Shown here: positions 1-8,762 of the stretch, in pieces
Layout of the letters: every line of letters starts with the position of its first letter
How positions within the stretch are numbered: the first letter of the stretch is position 1
Source: Bondarzewia mesenterica
Lineage: Eukaryota; Basidiomycota; Agaricomycetes; Russulales; Bondarzewiaceae
DNA length: 20,336 nt
Reading direction: 5' to 3'
NCBI GenBank assembly: GCA_004802705.1
Contig: SGPL01000581.1
Location: forward strand, 1-20,336
Notes under the pieces: model-generated
The model's input: the letters and a program-made list of their open reading frames with translations, nothing else
Database searches by the model: none
Told to the model about the DNA's origin: nothing
Made by a program: the position numbers and the translations under genes

Positions 1-606
1 ATTTAATGAAGCAAGAGATAAAATACATTTTCATCTGAACAAGGTTGATAAAGAATCATTTTCCATGTCTAGAACAATTGGCACAGATATTTATGCATTA
101 TGTAGAATAATGTCTCAGCATAAGCCTGGATCATCATATGGATCAGTTCAGTTATAGTGTCAACAATATAATATAATATTTGAAGAAATGCCAATCACAA
201 GTTCTTTATGGCATACTGATTTAAGTCATAGAGATCTTTCAACTGCAGCTATTGTAAAATTATTACTTGATAAAAAAGATAAAAGATAATGTGTAACTTG
301 TATTAATAAATTTCAAAGAATGACTAAATTTAAGCATCTGCCTATCACCTTTCACTTGAAAATTAATCAAATAGCTGGAGACTTTGATCTCAACATAATG
401 ATTAGCACAACTATATATCAATTAAGAGGCATTATATACTGGGGATCTAATCATTTTATTACAAGAATAATTTCTAAAGATTGCAATGTATGAAAGTATA
501 ATTGTACACTTATGAATGGAGAATGCATATTTGAAAACATGTATTTAGAGATTCCACAAGCTCAACTACACTCTTTAAATAAGAGATCAGCTTCAATACT
601 AATTTA
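1..606 (+). pseudogene. Second Helitron copy, 3' (C-terminal) part only, decayed
   Basis: Read from base 2, this encodes the same C-terminal Helitron domain as the minus-strand copy at 695-1300, as an inverted copy. The frame has a TAG after SYGSVQL, a TAA after KKDKR and a TGA after DCNV, all without loss of frame. Recognisable pieces are NEARDKIHFHLNKVDKES and LRGIIYWGSNHFITRIISKD. The latter resembles the His-containing strand of the protease-like tail seen in basidiomycete Helitron proteins. The element continues off the left edge, so its Rep and helicase parts are not visible. In-frame stops make a working product unlikely. Assignment to the same element family is certain from nucleotide identity; the protease interpretation is inference. 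Confidence 0.85.
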
Positions 607-694
607 TTCAAGGCTTTAATGAGGTTTTAACATAAAATTGAAAAGATGAGGGAATCATTCATGCCGTGTGAAGCAGCGGCCCTCTCCTAACAAG
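607..694 (+). other. Spacer of the palindrome with candidate Helitron 3' terminus
   Basis: This 88-bp spacer between the inverted arms is unlike its surroundings. It contains the only GC-rich, CpG-bearing stretch of the first kilobase (661-686). On the plus strand a short GCCG...CGGC inverted repeat (663-666 with 677-680) is followed six bases later by CTAA at 687-690. A hairpin just upstream of CTRR is the known 3' end layout of Helitrons, so this may be the true end of the left copy. The stem is only 4 bp and the next base is C rather than T, so the call is tentative. Confidence 0.4.
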
Positions 695-1930
695 TAAATT
701 AATATTGAAGCTGATCTCTCATTTAATGACTGTAATTGTATTTGTGTAATCTCTGAATACATGTTTTCAAATATGCATTCTCCATCCATGTTTGTACCAT
801 TATATTTCTATACATCGCAATCTTTAGATATTATTCTTGTAGTAAAGTGATTAGATCCCCAGTATATAATGCCTCTTAATTGATATATAGTTGTGCTAAT
901 CATTATGTTGAGATCAAAGTCTCCAGCTATTTGATTAATTTTCAAGTGAAAGGTGATAGGCAGATGCTTAAATTTAGTCATTCTTTGAAATTTATTAATA
1001 CAAGTTACACATTATCTTTTATCTTTTTTATCAAGTAATAATTTTACAATAGCTGCAGTTGAAAGATCTCTATGACTTAAATCAGTATGCCATAAAGAAC
1101 TTGTGATTGGCATTTCTTCAAATATTATATTATATTGTTGACACTATAACTGAACTGATCCATATGATGATCCAGGCTTATGCTGAGACATTATTCTACA
1201 TAATGCATAAATATCTGTGCCAATTGTTCTAGACATGGAAAATGATTCTTTATCAACCTTGTTCAGATGAAAATGTATTTTATCTCTTGCTTCATTAATG
1301 TCCATATTTGTTTTATTTGCTCTTTCAATCTCATTAGTCAAAACATTTAGCAATGGATATCGCTTGACTTTACCCTTCCACACATCTTTATTTTCATTGT
1401 ATATATGCATATATATTATAAACAAATTGTCATATGCACAGCTCCATGTTGTAGCATTCCACTTGAATCCAACTAAACTTGTTTGTTGAGCAACTTGAAT
1501 TCTATTTTGTTTCTTATTTAAGCTACTAGACTCTTCTTCTTCAAATTTGCATTTTCCTAAAATCTCACAATCTAACGTGATTTTTTTAGATTGTGTTATA
1601 GTATCAGTCATCTATCTTTTCTTTGATATTTTTCCTTTATCAACACTCAACTGTTCAAGATGTGTGGAACCTTGTACAGGTACATATGTATGTGTCAGGC
1701 TCTTACTTGCATTATTCACCTCATTTTGATCATTATCAATAGCTGATGTAGATGCTATTGGTGAAGTTTTCTTTGACTTGAATATCACCTTTCATTGCAA
1801 GTCTACATTTTTAGACTCTTCTACATTTGAAACAAATGGGCTTAACTTAGCCCATTTCAATGAATGATGAAGATGTTGTGGCACATAACCATTACCTTTC
1901 CATTGACAATATGCAGTAATAAGCTGATGT
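695..1930 (-). pseudogene. Helitron protein C-terminal region, cysteine-peptidase-like
   Basis: Same frame as the helicase. After HSLKWAKLSPFVS and a low-complexity Ser/Lys linker comes SLVGFKWNATTWSCAYDN (Cys codon 1440-1438), and much later IIYWGSNHFTTRIISKD (His codon 849-847) and MDGECIFENM. The order Cys-near-the-start, His-in-a-beta-strand, then an acidic residue resembles papain-fold ubiquitin-type peptidases. Comparable tails (xSCAYD ... GxxHFTxRII) occur in basidiomycete Helitron proteins as I recall them. Stops at 1146-1144 (TAG) and further down break the frame; both inverted copies share the first two stops. The fold assignment is inference; the membership of this stretch in the Helitron ORF is well supported. 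Confidence 0.7.
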
Positions 1931-1935
1931 CTTGT

Positions 1936-3340
1936 TTAACTTTGAACATCATATGGTAGCTTTTTCTCATATTGTAGAGTTGTAATCTCATCTAATATCT
2001 CCAGCTCTCTAAATTCTTGATGCAAATCACTAGCTTTCAAACCTCCTGTGATTTTTTTAGCATCAAACCCTTGTATGAGTATTGTTCCTTGCAAAGTTGA
2101 TCCACGAGATAGACATGTATAAAATGATTGATGTGAGAAACAATTTTGTGGATCAACCACATTATATGCTCTTGTTCTTCCTTGTGATGCAAAATCTGTT
2201 ATTGCAAAGTTTGGTATCAAAGGAACTTGAGTCCGTTTAATATTAATTGTTTTACTATTAGATAATTCACATTTGATATCAAGGGTTTGACTTGAGAGAG
2301 GAATCATATTCAATGGTAAGTCATTAAGTTGTATTGCAGATGGTAGATTTATTAACTTTACAAATACTATATTCAAATATGCATGTTCATCATCTATTTT
2401 ATCTTCTTTCTAACTAACTACCATTCCTTCAGCTCTATTTGTGACACAACATTCAGTTGCTTCATTACATTTAATCATCATTGGCAATCCAATACATAGC
2501 TTTAATGTTTCAAGATGATTTTCACTGCAAGCATGTTGCAAATTTCAGATTCTTTCTTGCAAATCTTCAAAAATCTCATTTTTACTACAAAGTGGATCAG
2601 AAACCTTCTTTCTGTGTTATACTTTCTTATCATCATTATTCAGAGAAGCCTATTTATCAATTGAATAAAATATTGAGATTTATTGATTTGACTCTCTTGC
2701 AAATCATTCAATGCCTAATTCATTAATTTTATCTCTATGTGCATTGTATGACATTATGATTGAAACATCATAAAAGTTAGAGTTAGTCAACTTTGGATTA
2801 TCAGTTCCTCTTCCTGCAATTCTTGAATTCAATAAAGCAACATCAGCTTTTGTACAATCACAATACCGCATATTTTCCAAAGCTTTTTTAAAGTCTTGAT
2901 CTTCTTTTGATTGGTTTATTTGCCTCATATTTTGACTTAAAATGACAACTGTTGTAAATTCATGCTAAGTAAATTTTCCTATAGCTTTCTGTTGATTCAA
3001 ATAACTATTTGTATGATGCATTTGAGAAAAAGTAACATTGTGACTATATAAAGATGGCACTGCACCAAGAGGTAGAAGTTGTGCAAAATCACCTACACAT
3101 ATCATGTTAATTCCACCAAAAGCATAAATAGGTTCTTCTAAAGCCTTACACATTTATGCTGATATATTGTATAAACTTTTACAATCAACCATAGATATTT
3201 TATCTAAAAATATATAATCAACATGTTCAAGTCTTGCTTTCACCTTAGCAATTGTTTGCATATTATTACTAACACCCCAACCTGTCATACTAAGGACCGA
3301 ATGATATGTTGATCCTAAAACTTGAGCAGCAGCAGAACCA
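1936..3340 (-). pseudogene. Helitron Pif1-type SF1 helicase domain
   Basis: The helicase unwinds donor DNA during rolling-circle transposition. One frame covers 3340-1936 with stops between blocks. Visible motifs are Ia (LAPTGSAAA), II (HVDYIFLDKISMVD), III (FGGINMICVGDFAQLLPLGA, about 3120-3061), the NMRQINQSKEDQDF block, LPMMIKCNEATECC, V (TDFASQGRTRAYNVV) and VI (SFYTCLSRGST). In motif II the usual DE reads DK: the Lys codon AAA is at 3201-3199 where Glu is needed for ATP hydrolysis, a G-to-A change. TAG at 2412-2410 falls where Trp is expected (EGMVVS-stop-KED). Other stops precede MCKALEE (TAA) and HEFTTVV (TAG). The helicase is certainly inactive. Confidence 0.88.
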
Positions 3341-4190
3341 GTTGGTGCTAAAACTAAAAAGCAATATGATTCATTGTTNATNTTGAAAAAAATGAATNAA
3401 NGCNTTTATNACTTGTGATTTTCCTGTTCCTGCCATACCTCCTANATACATTTTNAGTTGATCNCCATTTTNGTTCTACTGNATGATTTGCAANAATANN
3501 AAAGGCTCGCTCTTGCTCATTATTCAACTTNAANTGTATAANNNTATCATCNATANTTTTNTGTTTNTCATTANNTTNNGCNTTAAAAGAATGTGTNAAA
3601 TANGCTTTATNTATGATTTTNTACCTCATTTGGNTTNAAATTNAATAANAAAGCCTTGNGCTTAAACCTTGAAGGTACTTTNGCAGCTTNTTCTTCATGA
3701 TNTGCNATNACTTGATCTNNCTTNNTACTNAATACNTNTTTCNATTCATTTGCTGTNTGCTNATTTCNANTATACAATNAATTGTTCTTTGANACATTNN
3801 TAGTGTTCAAGTCAAGTATTTTATCAAGCCATCCANATGATCTCAATACAGAACCTATGANATTCATTTGNTGTAAATGATTNATAGCTCGCTTGCTTNA
3901 NTCATNNCATTCATNATTNAATTNTTTTTGTGCAAANTTCATNTCATTNTCATCCANAGTTTCATGAANATCATTTTCTTGATCNAAATCATTCATTTGN
4001 TCTNCAGTAAAACTGAAAAGAANTNCACTTTTTAGATTTCTTTTTTNTTCTGTNAAGAAAAATCNTCACGTGCATCATTACATTCATATTTNAGATGNAT
4101 NAATTTCATNATTTCTTCNTGNCTATCTGTAAATGCATGAGATTCAAACCCTTTATTNCATGTGTCCTTTGCTATTTTCAAATCAGTACC
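3340..4190 (-). pseudogene. Helitron Rep-helicase linker and helicase motif I, frameshifted
   Basis: Dense single N bases make translation patchy. Two frames are used: 3996-3607 with LNTxNxSKNN, and 3797-3354 with LNNEQERAF-I-ANH, the block just before the Walker A loop in Pif1-like helicases. The Walker A itself, GGMAGTGKSQVI, is readable at 3442-3407 in the third frame, so at least two frame changes occur. Immediately after it, VLAPTGSAAAQVLGSTYHS (about 3350-3290) is helicase motif Ia, in the frame used by the rest of the helicase. Because every frame change lies among ambiguous bases, some may be assembly errors. Confidence 0.7.
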
Positions 4191-4193
4191 TGA

Positions 4194-5384
4194 TCACCAT
4201 GGCTTGAANAATGTNAGCATTGTTTTGCAATAGTCTTCTCTNCTACCTTGATCANGTCTAGGCAATGTGCCACCTANAAAATTTAGCACTTTNCTTTGNC
4301 TTTCAGANTGAAGNACTNNTTTATGAGTTTNTNTTTGTGGATGTGGTTCNATAAATNTGTATTTATTNCTANTTTTATCTTTTGTATCATGCTGATGCAA
4401 GGTTTCATTTTNAGATTGTGAACCNTCTTCTTCTTGANTAATTTTTGCTTTTCTNTGTNTTATTTTAANTTTATTNNTCAATCGCATCNAATCATANAAG
4501 TTNATNTGATTGTATATTTCAGNACNATATATATAATCAGANACCATTNAAATATCAATNTAANTATCATTATTATGACCTATTANNACNTTTTCTTCAT
4601 ACTTTTCATTATCAAAATCTTCACAATNTTGTGCTACTTTTTTCACAAAGTTTGTCCAATAAAATGGGTGAAATTNAAAGTTNGTGTANTGATCAGGATG
4701 TCCTAATAGATATAATGATGCCATTGGTCCTCCAGTTTCTGCTTTTATAGATAATGCATTGACTAGCTGACTCAATAGTTTTCGTGCTTTTTCCTTTTGC
4801 TCTAAAGTTCCATTGATCAACTCTGTATTTCTTTCAAAAATTGCCTTGATTGTTTCAAAGATAACATGTGTTTTCAAGGGTGTTTTCACTATATAATCAG
4901 CTACATATGCAATCACAGCCTTGATTGCTGTACCAGATAATAAGCTTGTGACATCAGTGTTGCATCGCAATAAATAAGTCAACCAAGGAGTAAAAGTATT
5001 TAGCCAAGCTTCACCTTTCTTCATTTGAATATATCCTGTGTCCATATCAATAGTTGAACATGGATAAATCTCACGAGGAAATCTTGCTTTACAAACTCCT
5101 CCAATGCAACTAGGACTTTTACTGCAATCATGAACATTTGATTGAAATAAAAGTTCATCAACATCTTCTCTATATTCAGACCACCANATTTNATTTCTTT
5201 CACAAGATTCACAATTACTACAAGTAAAATCATCACATTTCAATGGTACAGCTTGTGGAAGACATTCTGTTGCTTTTAATCGATCTGGATTTTTATTTTG
5301 TTTCATGGTAAATTTTTCTTTCACATTCTCCATTATTCCTGTTAAAAACTCACCTTGATGTACACCTTCAAGATATTCAATCAT
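4194..5384 (-). pseudogene. Helitron Rep endonuclease, catalytic-tyrosine half and linker
   Basis: Continues the Rep block in the same frame after one TGA. It contains a Cys-rich cluster (CDDFTCSNCESCE), CKARFPREIYP, KKGEAWLNTFTPWLTYLLR, CNTDVTSLLSGTAIKAVIAY and the tyrosine motif YVADYIVK. Tyr codons are at 4907-4905 and 4895-4893, the spacing expected for the two Helitron Rep tyrosines. After that come KEKARKLLSQLVNAL and GGPMASLYLLGHPD, also typical of this protein. The last third, below about 4690, is dotted with N and cannot be judged in detail. The first 220 codons look unbroken apart from a few X, so this is the best-preserved piece of the element. Confidence 0.88.
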
Positions 5385-6041
5385 TCACTTTTGAAAATCT
5401 GAGTCTGATTGCAATAAGCAATCTCTAATTTCTTGTGGTGTAAGTGAGTTTTTTATCCATAAAAGCATGTGCAAATGTAAAGTCAATCTTCCTTGTTGCT
5501 CAACAGTGCCATAATAACCTGATGTATCACCATACATGCCTAAATGTTTTGTATTCACTCCTAAGACATGTGTTATAAATGCATCAACAATTAATTTAAA
5601 ATACTGTGCTCCAGCAACTGGATTATTCGCAATCAACTTATAGCGATTGTTATCTGAGATTTTTAAATTTGGTTTAAAGATTTCTCCTGTATCTGCATAA
5701 TATAATGAGATAGGATGCTTATTATCAGCTGGTGCAAATGTAATAAACCATGAAGGAGCACCAAGATAAGCTGTCAATGCCCATATTTCATTGCGCATNT
5801 ATTTCTTTTGTGTTTGTGATCCATCAACATGTCCAGCTATATGATCAATGTCATTGAGAATTTGAAAGCAAGCTTTTTCTTCATCAGTTGAAGGCTTCAC
5901 ATTTTCACCTGCTTTCAACCTATCTATCAAATTTGTTAGTGTCTCTTGATTCATATTCATTAGTCTATTTACAATATTAGGAAATATCTTNTTTATTTGC
6001 AAGAAGATACCCACCAGTTGTAGAATCTTTGATTTGTTCAT
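5385..6041 (-). pseudogene. Helitron Rep endonuclease, HUH half (Helitron_like_N)
   Basis: Rep nicks and rejoins DNA ends during rolling-circle transposition. Recognisable motifs are ETLTNLIDRLKAGE, IWALTAYLGAPSWFITFAPAD (typical of the Rep N-terminal strands) and GRLTLHLHMLLWIKN, in which HLH (5477-5469) is the HUH metal-binding motif. The open stretch ends in TGA at 5387-5385, directly followed in the same frame by MIEYLEGVHQGEF. The stop is therefore most simply a CGA-to-TGA change inside one continuous Rep, not a natural end. Only one N lies in the core of this block, so the motif calls are reliable. Confidence 0.88.
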
Positions 6042-6579
6042 NATTGAATGCTGTCAAAGGAAATAAAGGCTCAAGTTGAAATNGTTTATCATGATACATG
6101 AGTAGCTGTTTCTTTTGAGCACTTTNTAAGATATTCAATGNNANNTTNGANTTTCNTAAACCACCTAAACNATAANGAAATAGCCAAGGAAAGATTTNAN
6201 GATATAGTTNTGNATTATGATAAATTNATTCAGGTGTTTCAGCATNANCTATGCCTANAATCTTGCCACCTTGAGTTAAATGTTGTAGTGCTAATGTTTT
6301 CAAAANTTTTGNTGATNAATTTGCTATTTTATCACNTATCAATCNATGCACAATAAAANNACATTCANNATCATTCACACCTTCTTCTTCATNAGCATCN
6401 TACTTTGNCATAGATTCTAGTTCTTTATTATNTCCTTGATTTGAATAATATAAANATGCTANTGNAGGTTCATTNTCNTTNTATGANTTTAAATTCTCTT
6501 GTGANATNTNTAAATNANNNTAATCTTCATGATTNAATTTCAACNATTCAAGTGNAGCAGNNACTTTNTTTCTTCNCAC
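5977..6579 (-). pseudogene. Helitron protein, region between DUF6570 and Rep
   Basis: About 200 codons with many X because of N bases. Conserved pieces are LE-LK-NHED, SQENL, EEEGVNDxEC-FIVH, LQHLTQGGKI, AETPExIYHN, IFPWLF-Y-LGGL, LLMYHDK-FQ, FPLTAFN-EQIK and STTGGYLLA. They occur in this order upstream of the Rep catalytic core in agaricomycete Helitrons. The frame differs from that of both neighbours: the junction with the N-terminal block is near 6590, and the junction with the Rep block is near 5990, beside an N (5992). Either frameshift could be real decay or a base-calling artefact, since ambiguous bases sit at both places. Confidence 0.75.
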
Positions 6580-6602
6580 NAAAAGAGGNGTTCACCTNTG
6601 AN

Positions 6603-7604
6603 CTAATTGTGTAGGNCTTNTTGGNCNAGTATATATATATATGCAAGNACTTCATTCAACTNNTCNCNNNTAGGAGGTAATTTTGCATANACTTTNNGTN
6701 TNGGTGTTGANAAAAATACAGCATTNGANTTAATTTTATACATNNNAGANGANACTNTNATTATNTATTNATTATGATAAACTNGTGAAATAAGCATCTT
6801 TTCAGCCCATGTTAATCCTTTNAGTTGTAATGGAATTTCTCCTNTCTAATTGCCATTTGCTAAAGATTCATGNNNNATTTTACCTNCANTNAGTTCACAT
6901 AAAAACANGAATTGCAGATTGAATCANAATTTNGAANNAANATNGGCCNATNTAATTCTTNTATAAGATNTTNANAAGTAAATCACTCACNTCNTGTGAT
7001 TCCTTNATTAGGTCGAGATAATATTGATAAATCTAANTTANANNNTGATAAAGANTGCAANCTTNTATTANCAACTAAAGATGCACATACAGCACATGCT
7101 NATTCTTCAANTGATTCNAGTGTAGTTGCATTATAAAANTCATTGATTATGGTAGTAATAAGAGCTTAATTTGGTGGATTTAGTGGAAATGAAGATCTGT
7201 TAAGTTGAATTGTGGGTATTTGATTTGATTATATAGATTGATCAGTTGTGATAAATACAGTCATGTATTGTGTACAAGTAAGCACTTTAACTATATCTTT
7301 TAAACTTGATATTGATATTCTAGTACTAGGATACATTTTATGTTTATTTGCTATAACATATAGTTGTTTTTTAGTTAATCGCTCACCTAAATTTATTAAT
7401 GGAATATTGACAACTATAAATGCTGGTTTTGAGTTGAATTCTATAGCTAGCAATGAAGAACAATATTTAAAAAACTTGAACTTTTCACTTTATTTATAAC
7501 AGCTATACTTGTCTATCTCTTCAATATATGGTTCTAATTCTTTTTATAACTAACTATATTTTTGACCTTTTTTACCTGAAATAGCTGCTCTAACTTGAGT
7601 ATGC
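6603..7604 (-). pseudogene. Helitron protein, N-terminal region with DUF6570-like domain
   Basis: Translation from the ATG at 7604-7602 gives one frame to about 6603, interrupted by stops. Visible in order are MHTQVRAAISGKKGQKYS, KELEPYIEEIDKYS, then a stretch resembling a SAP-like helix pair and a Cys pair (VKVLTCTQYMTVF, about 7290-7250). Next comes a Cys-containing segment obscured by N, then ESLANGN-stop-EIPLQLKGLTWAEKMLIS and the matching KMLIS-VYHN / MYKI--NAVF / YAKLPP / LNE-LAYIYI pattern. The second half matches the DUF6570 region that precedes Rep in agaricomycete Helitron proteins as I remember it. The TAG at 6848-6846 falls where Trp is expected (TGG to TAG). Stops at the CAA-like sites near 7500, 7220 and 7165 also fit C-to-T change. 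The SAP-like call is weak; DUF6570 is moderate. Confidence 0.65.
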
Positions 7605-7610
7605 ATATTT

Positions 7611-8190
7611 AAATTAATATTATTTTTTATATCTTTTTTTATTCAATATAGTGCAAATTGATTTATAACCAAACAATAAAAGCAGCAAACAAGGCATAAT
7701 ATACTTGAATGTATGAGCAAGTAACCTATGATATGTATATTTATTGCATTGTACACGTTCAATGTATAATCTTGTATGCAAGGCTATTATATATGAAATT
7801 GTAAGCGACACTGTATTTATAAATATTAAACTTATGTCACTTTCTTCAAGATATTTTGAATTTGTATATGCATAGCAGTTAACGCATACCCTTGTTATGC
7901 AAATTATAATTAACATATAAATTATTCCTTTATATGTTATATTTTTATAAGCCTGTTGGCAATGCTTTTGCATAATATTTTTATAAGCCTTTTGGCAATA
8001 TTTCTGTGTAGTCTTTTGACAAAAAATTTATACATTTTTTACGATGATAATTGTAAAAGTGATTCCCTTTGGATCAATTGATATGGCTTTTGCCTATATT
8101 TATGTGGCTTTTGCCAATATTCATATGCTTTCTAGCGTAATGAACAAAAAAAAGAAGGAATAAATGTAAAGTAATGTACAAATAAGAGTA
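7611..8190. other. AT-rich segment between Helitron coding start and gene fragments
   Basis: About 580 bp with the low GC of the Helitron and a clear composition change near 8190-8240. It may be the 5' non-coding part of the Helitron or a nested AT-rich repeat. A 117-codon open frame on the minus strand (7973-7620) would encode three hydrophobic stretches. Its extent is somewhat longer than expected by chance in such AT-rich DNA, but it shows no family resemblance and starts inside a repeat. Confidence 0.4.
7941..8122. repeat. Cluster of short hairpin-forming direct repeats
   Basis: ATTTTTATAAGCC occurs at 7941-7953 and 7977-7989 (36-bp offset), each followed by KTTGGCAAT; a decayed third unit lies near 8003-8020. 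A related pair in the opposite sense, ATRTGGCTTTTGCC, sits at 8081-8101 and 8102-8122 (21-bp units). Each unit contains a small stem, GCC-4nt-GGC or GGC-4nt-GCC. Confidence 0.7.
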
Positions 8191-8191
8191 T

Positions 8192-8698
8192 CTAAACACA
8201 TAACCTGTTAATGATCTGAAACTTGATAAAAGAATGTAATAGACTCACCAAAAAAGGACCTGCAAGTGGGCTGCAGGGATAGGGCAGGGATATATTGCAG
8301 GAACAAGTGTTTCTGTTTTGAATCAGAAATTTGTGCATCAGAAACAGTGGTACAGCACATATCAAGATATCCACCATGTCATTCAAGACCTGCCAGCAAT
8401 CCCTGCAATTGGTAGTGGCCATAAGAAGGCCTTGAGACAGGCTATACACCTGCAAAGTCTACAAGCCAAAAAAGACAGAAATTCAGTGCAATAATCAAGA
8501 AACACTCACTATAGCTGTAGCCAGCCCTTCTAAAACAGATGGTATATGATCTGTCATAGTTATGAGGAAGCAACTGAGTGTGAGCATGTTGAGTGCAGTA
8601 TTGAACATGGTGGTCAAGTGGAGAGATTCAAGGCGACGTCGTCGTAACCTGTTACTTGCTCGCTTAGTCATCATGTTACCGCATGGCGCCGTTCTCAT
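8192..8698 (-). pseudogene. Unrecognised intron-containing fungal gene, truncated
   Basis: The ATG at 8698-8696 opens a basic stretch (KRASNRLRRRRLESLHLT) followed by a helical region (TALNMLTLSCFL, TDHIPSVLEGLATAI). A well-formed 51-bp intron (8509-8459, GTGAGT...TTGTAG) joins in phase to TLQVYSLSQGLLMATTNC and CRDCWQVLNDMVDIL. A second GTGAGT...TTTCAG pair lies near 8253-8215. Intron signals in frame with open exons support a real former gene. The helical pattern faintly resembles N-terminal domains of fungal STAND/NLR-type proteins, but this is weak. No later domain is present: sequence left of 8190 turns AT-rich, so the 3' part appears lost at the Helitron side. Confidence 0.4.
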
Positions 8699-8762
8699 TT
8701 TAAAACTTATAACTGTCAGACCAGCATTCAACAATGTTGTAAAATATAAATTAAATATCTTC

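Larger units (their letters stand above)
1..1300. repeat. Large inverted repeat (two Helitron tails, tail to tail)
   Basis: Bases 1-606 pair with the reverse complement of 695-1300; paired coordinates sum to 1301 throughout, so I see no net indel. Compared line by line, 3-453 against 848-1298 is identical (451 bp), while 454-606 against 695-847 carries about 22 differences (roughly 14 percent). The arms are separated by 88 bp. The repeat may extend beyond the left edge of the window. Confidence 0.95.
695..7604 (-). mobile_element. Helitron (rolling-circle DNA transposon), near full-length, degenerate
   Basis: The element runs on the minus strand with its 5' side to the right. Conserved blocks of basidiomycete Helitron proteins follow one another: N-terminal region (7604-about 6900), DUF6570-like region (about 6900-6603), linker (6579-5977), Rep with HUH and tyrosines (6041-4194), Pif1-like helicase (about 3460-1936) and a C-terminal protease-like region (1930-695). 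The reading frame is mostly kept between blocks, with frame changes near 6590, 5990, 4190-3600 and 3440-3340 and many stops. GC content is far below that of the sequence right of 8190. The 5' terminus (expected to start TC) could not be fixed; it lies at or beyond 7604, possibly as far as about 8190. The element is probably non-autonomous now. Confidence 0.9.

Noticed and set aside
1..7604. Alternative genetic code (TAA/TAG read as Gln)
   Set aside because: Several TAGs stand where the family has Trp, TGA also occurs in place of Arg, and frameshifts are present; decay explains it better.
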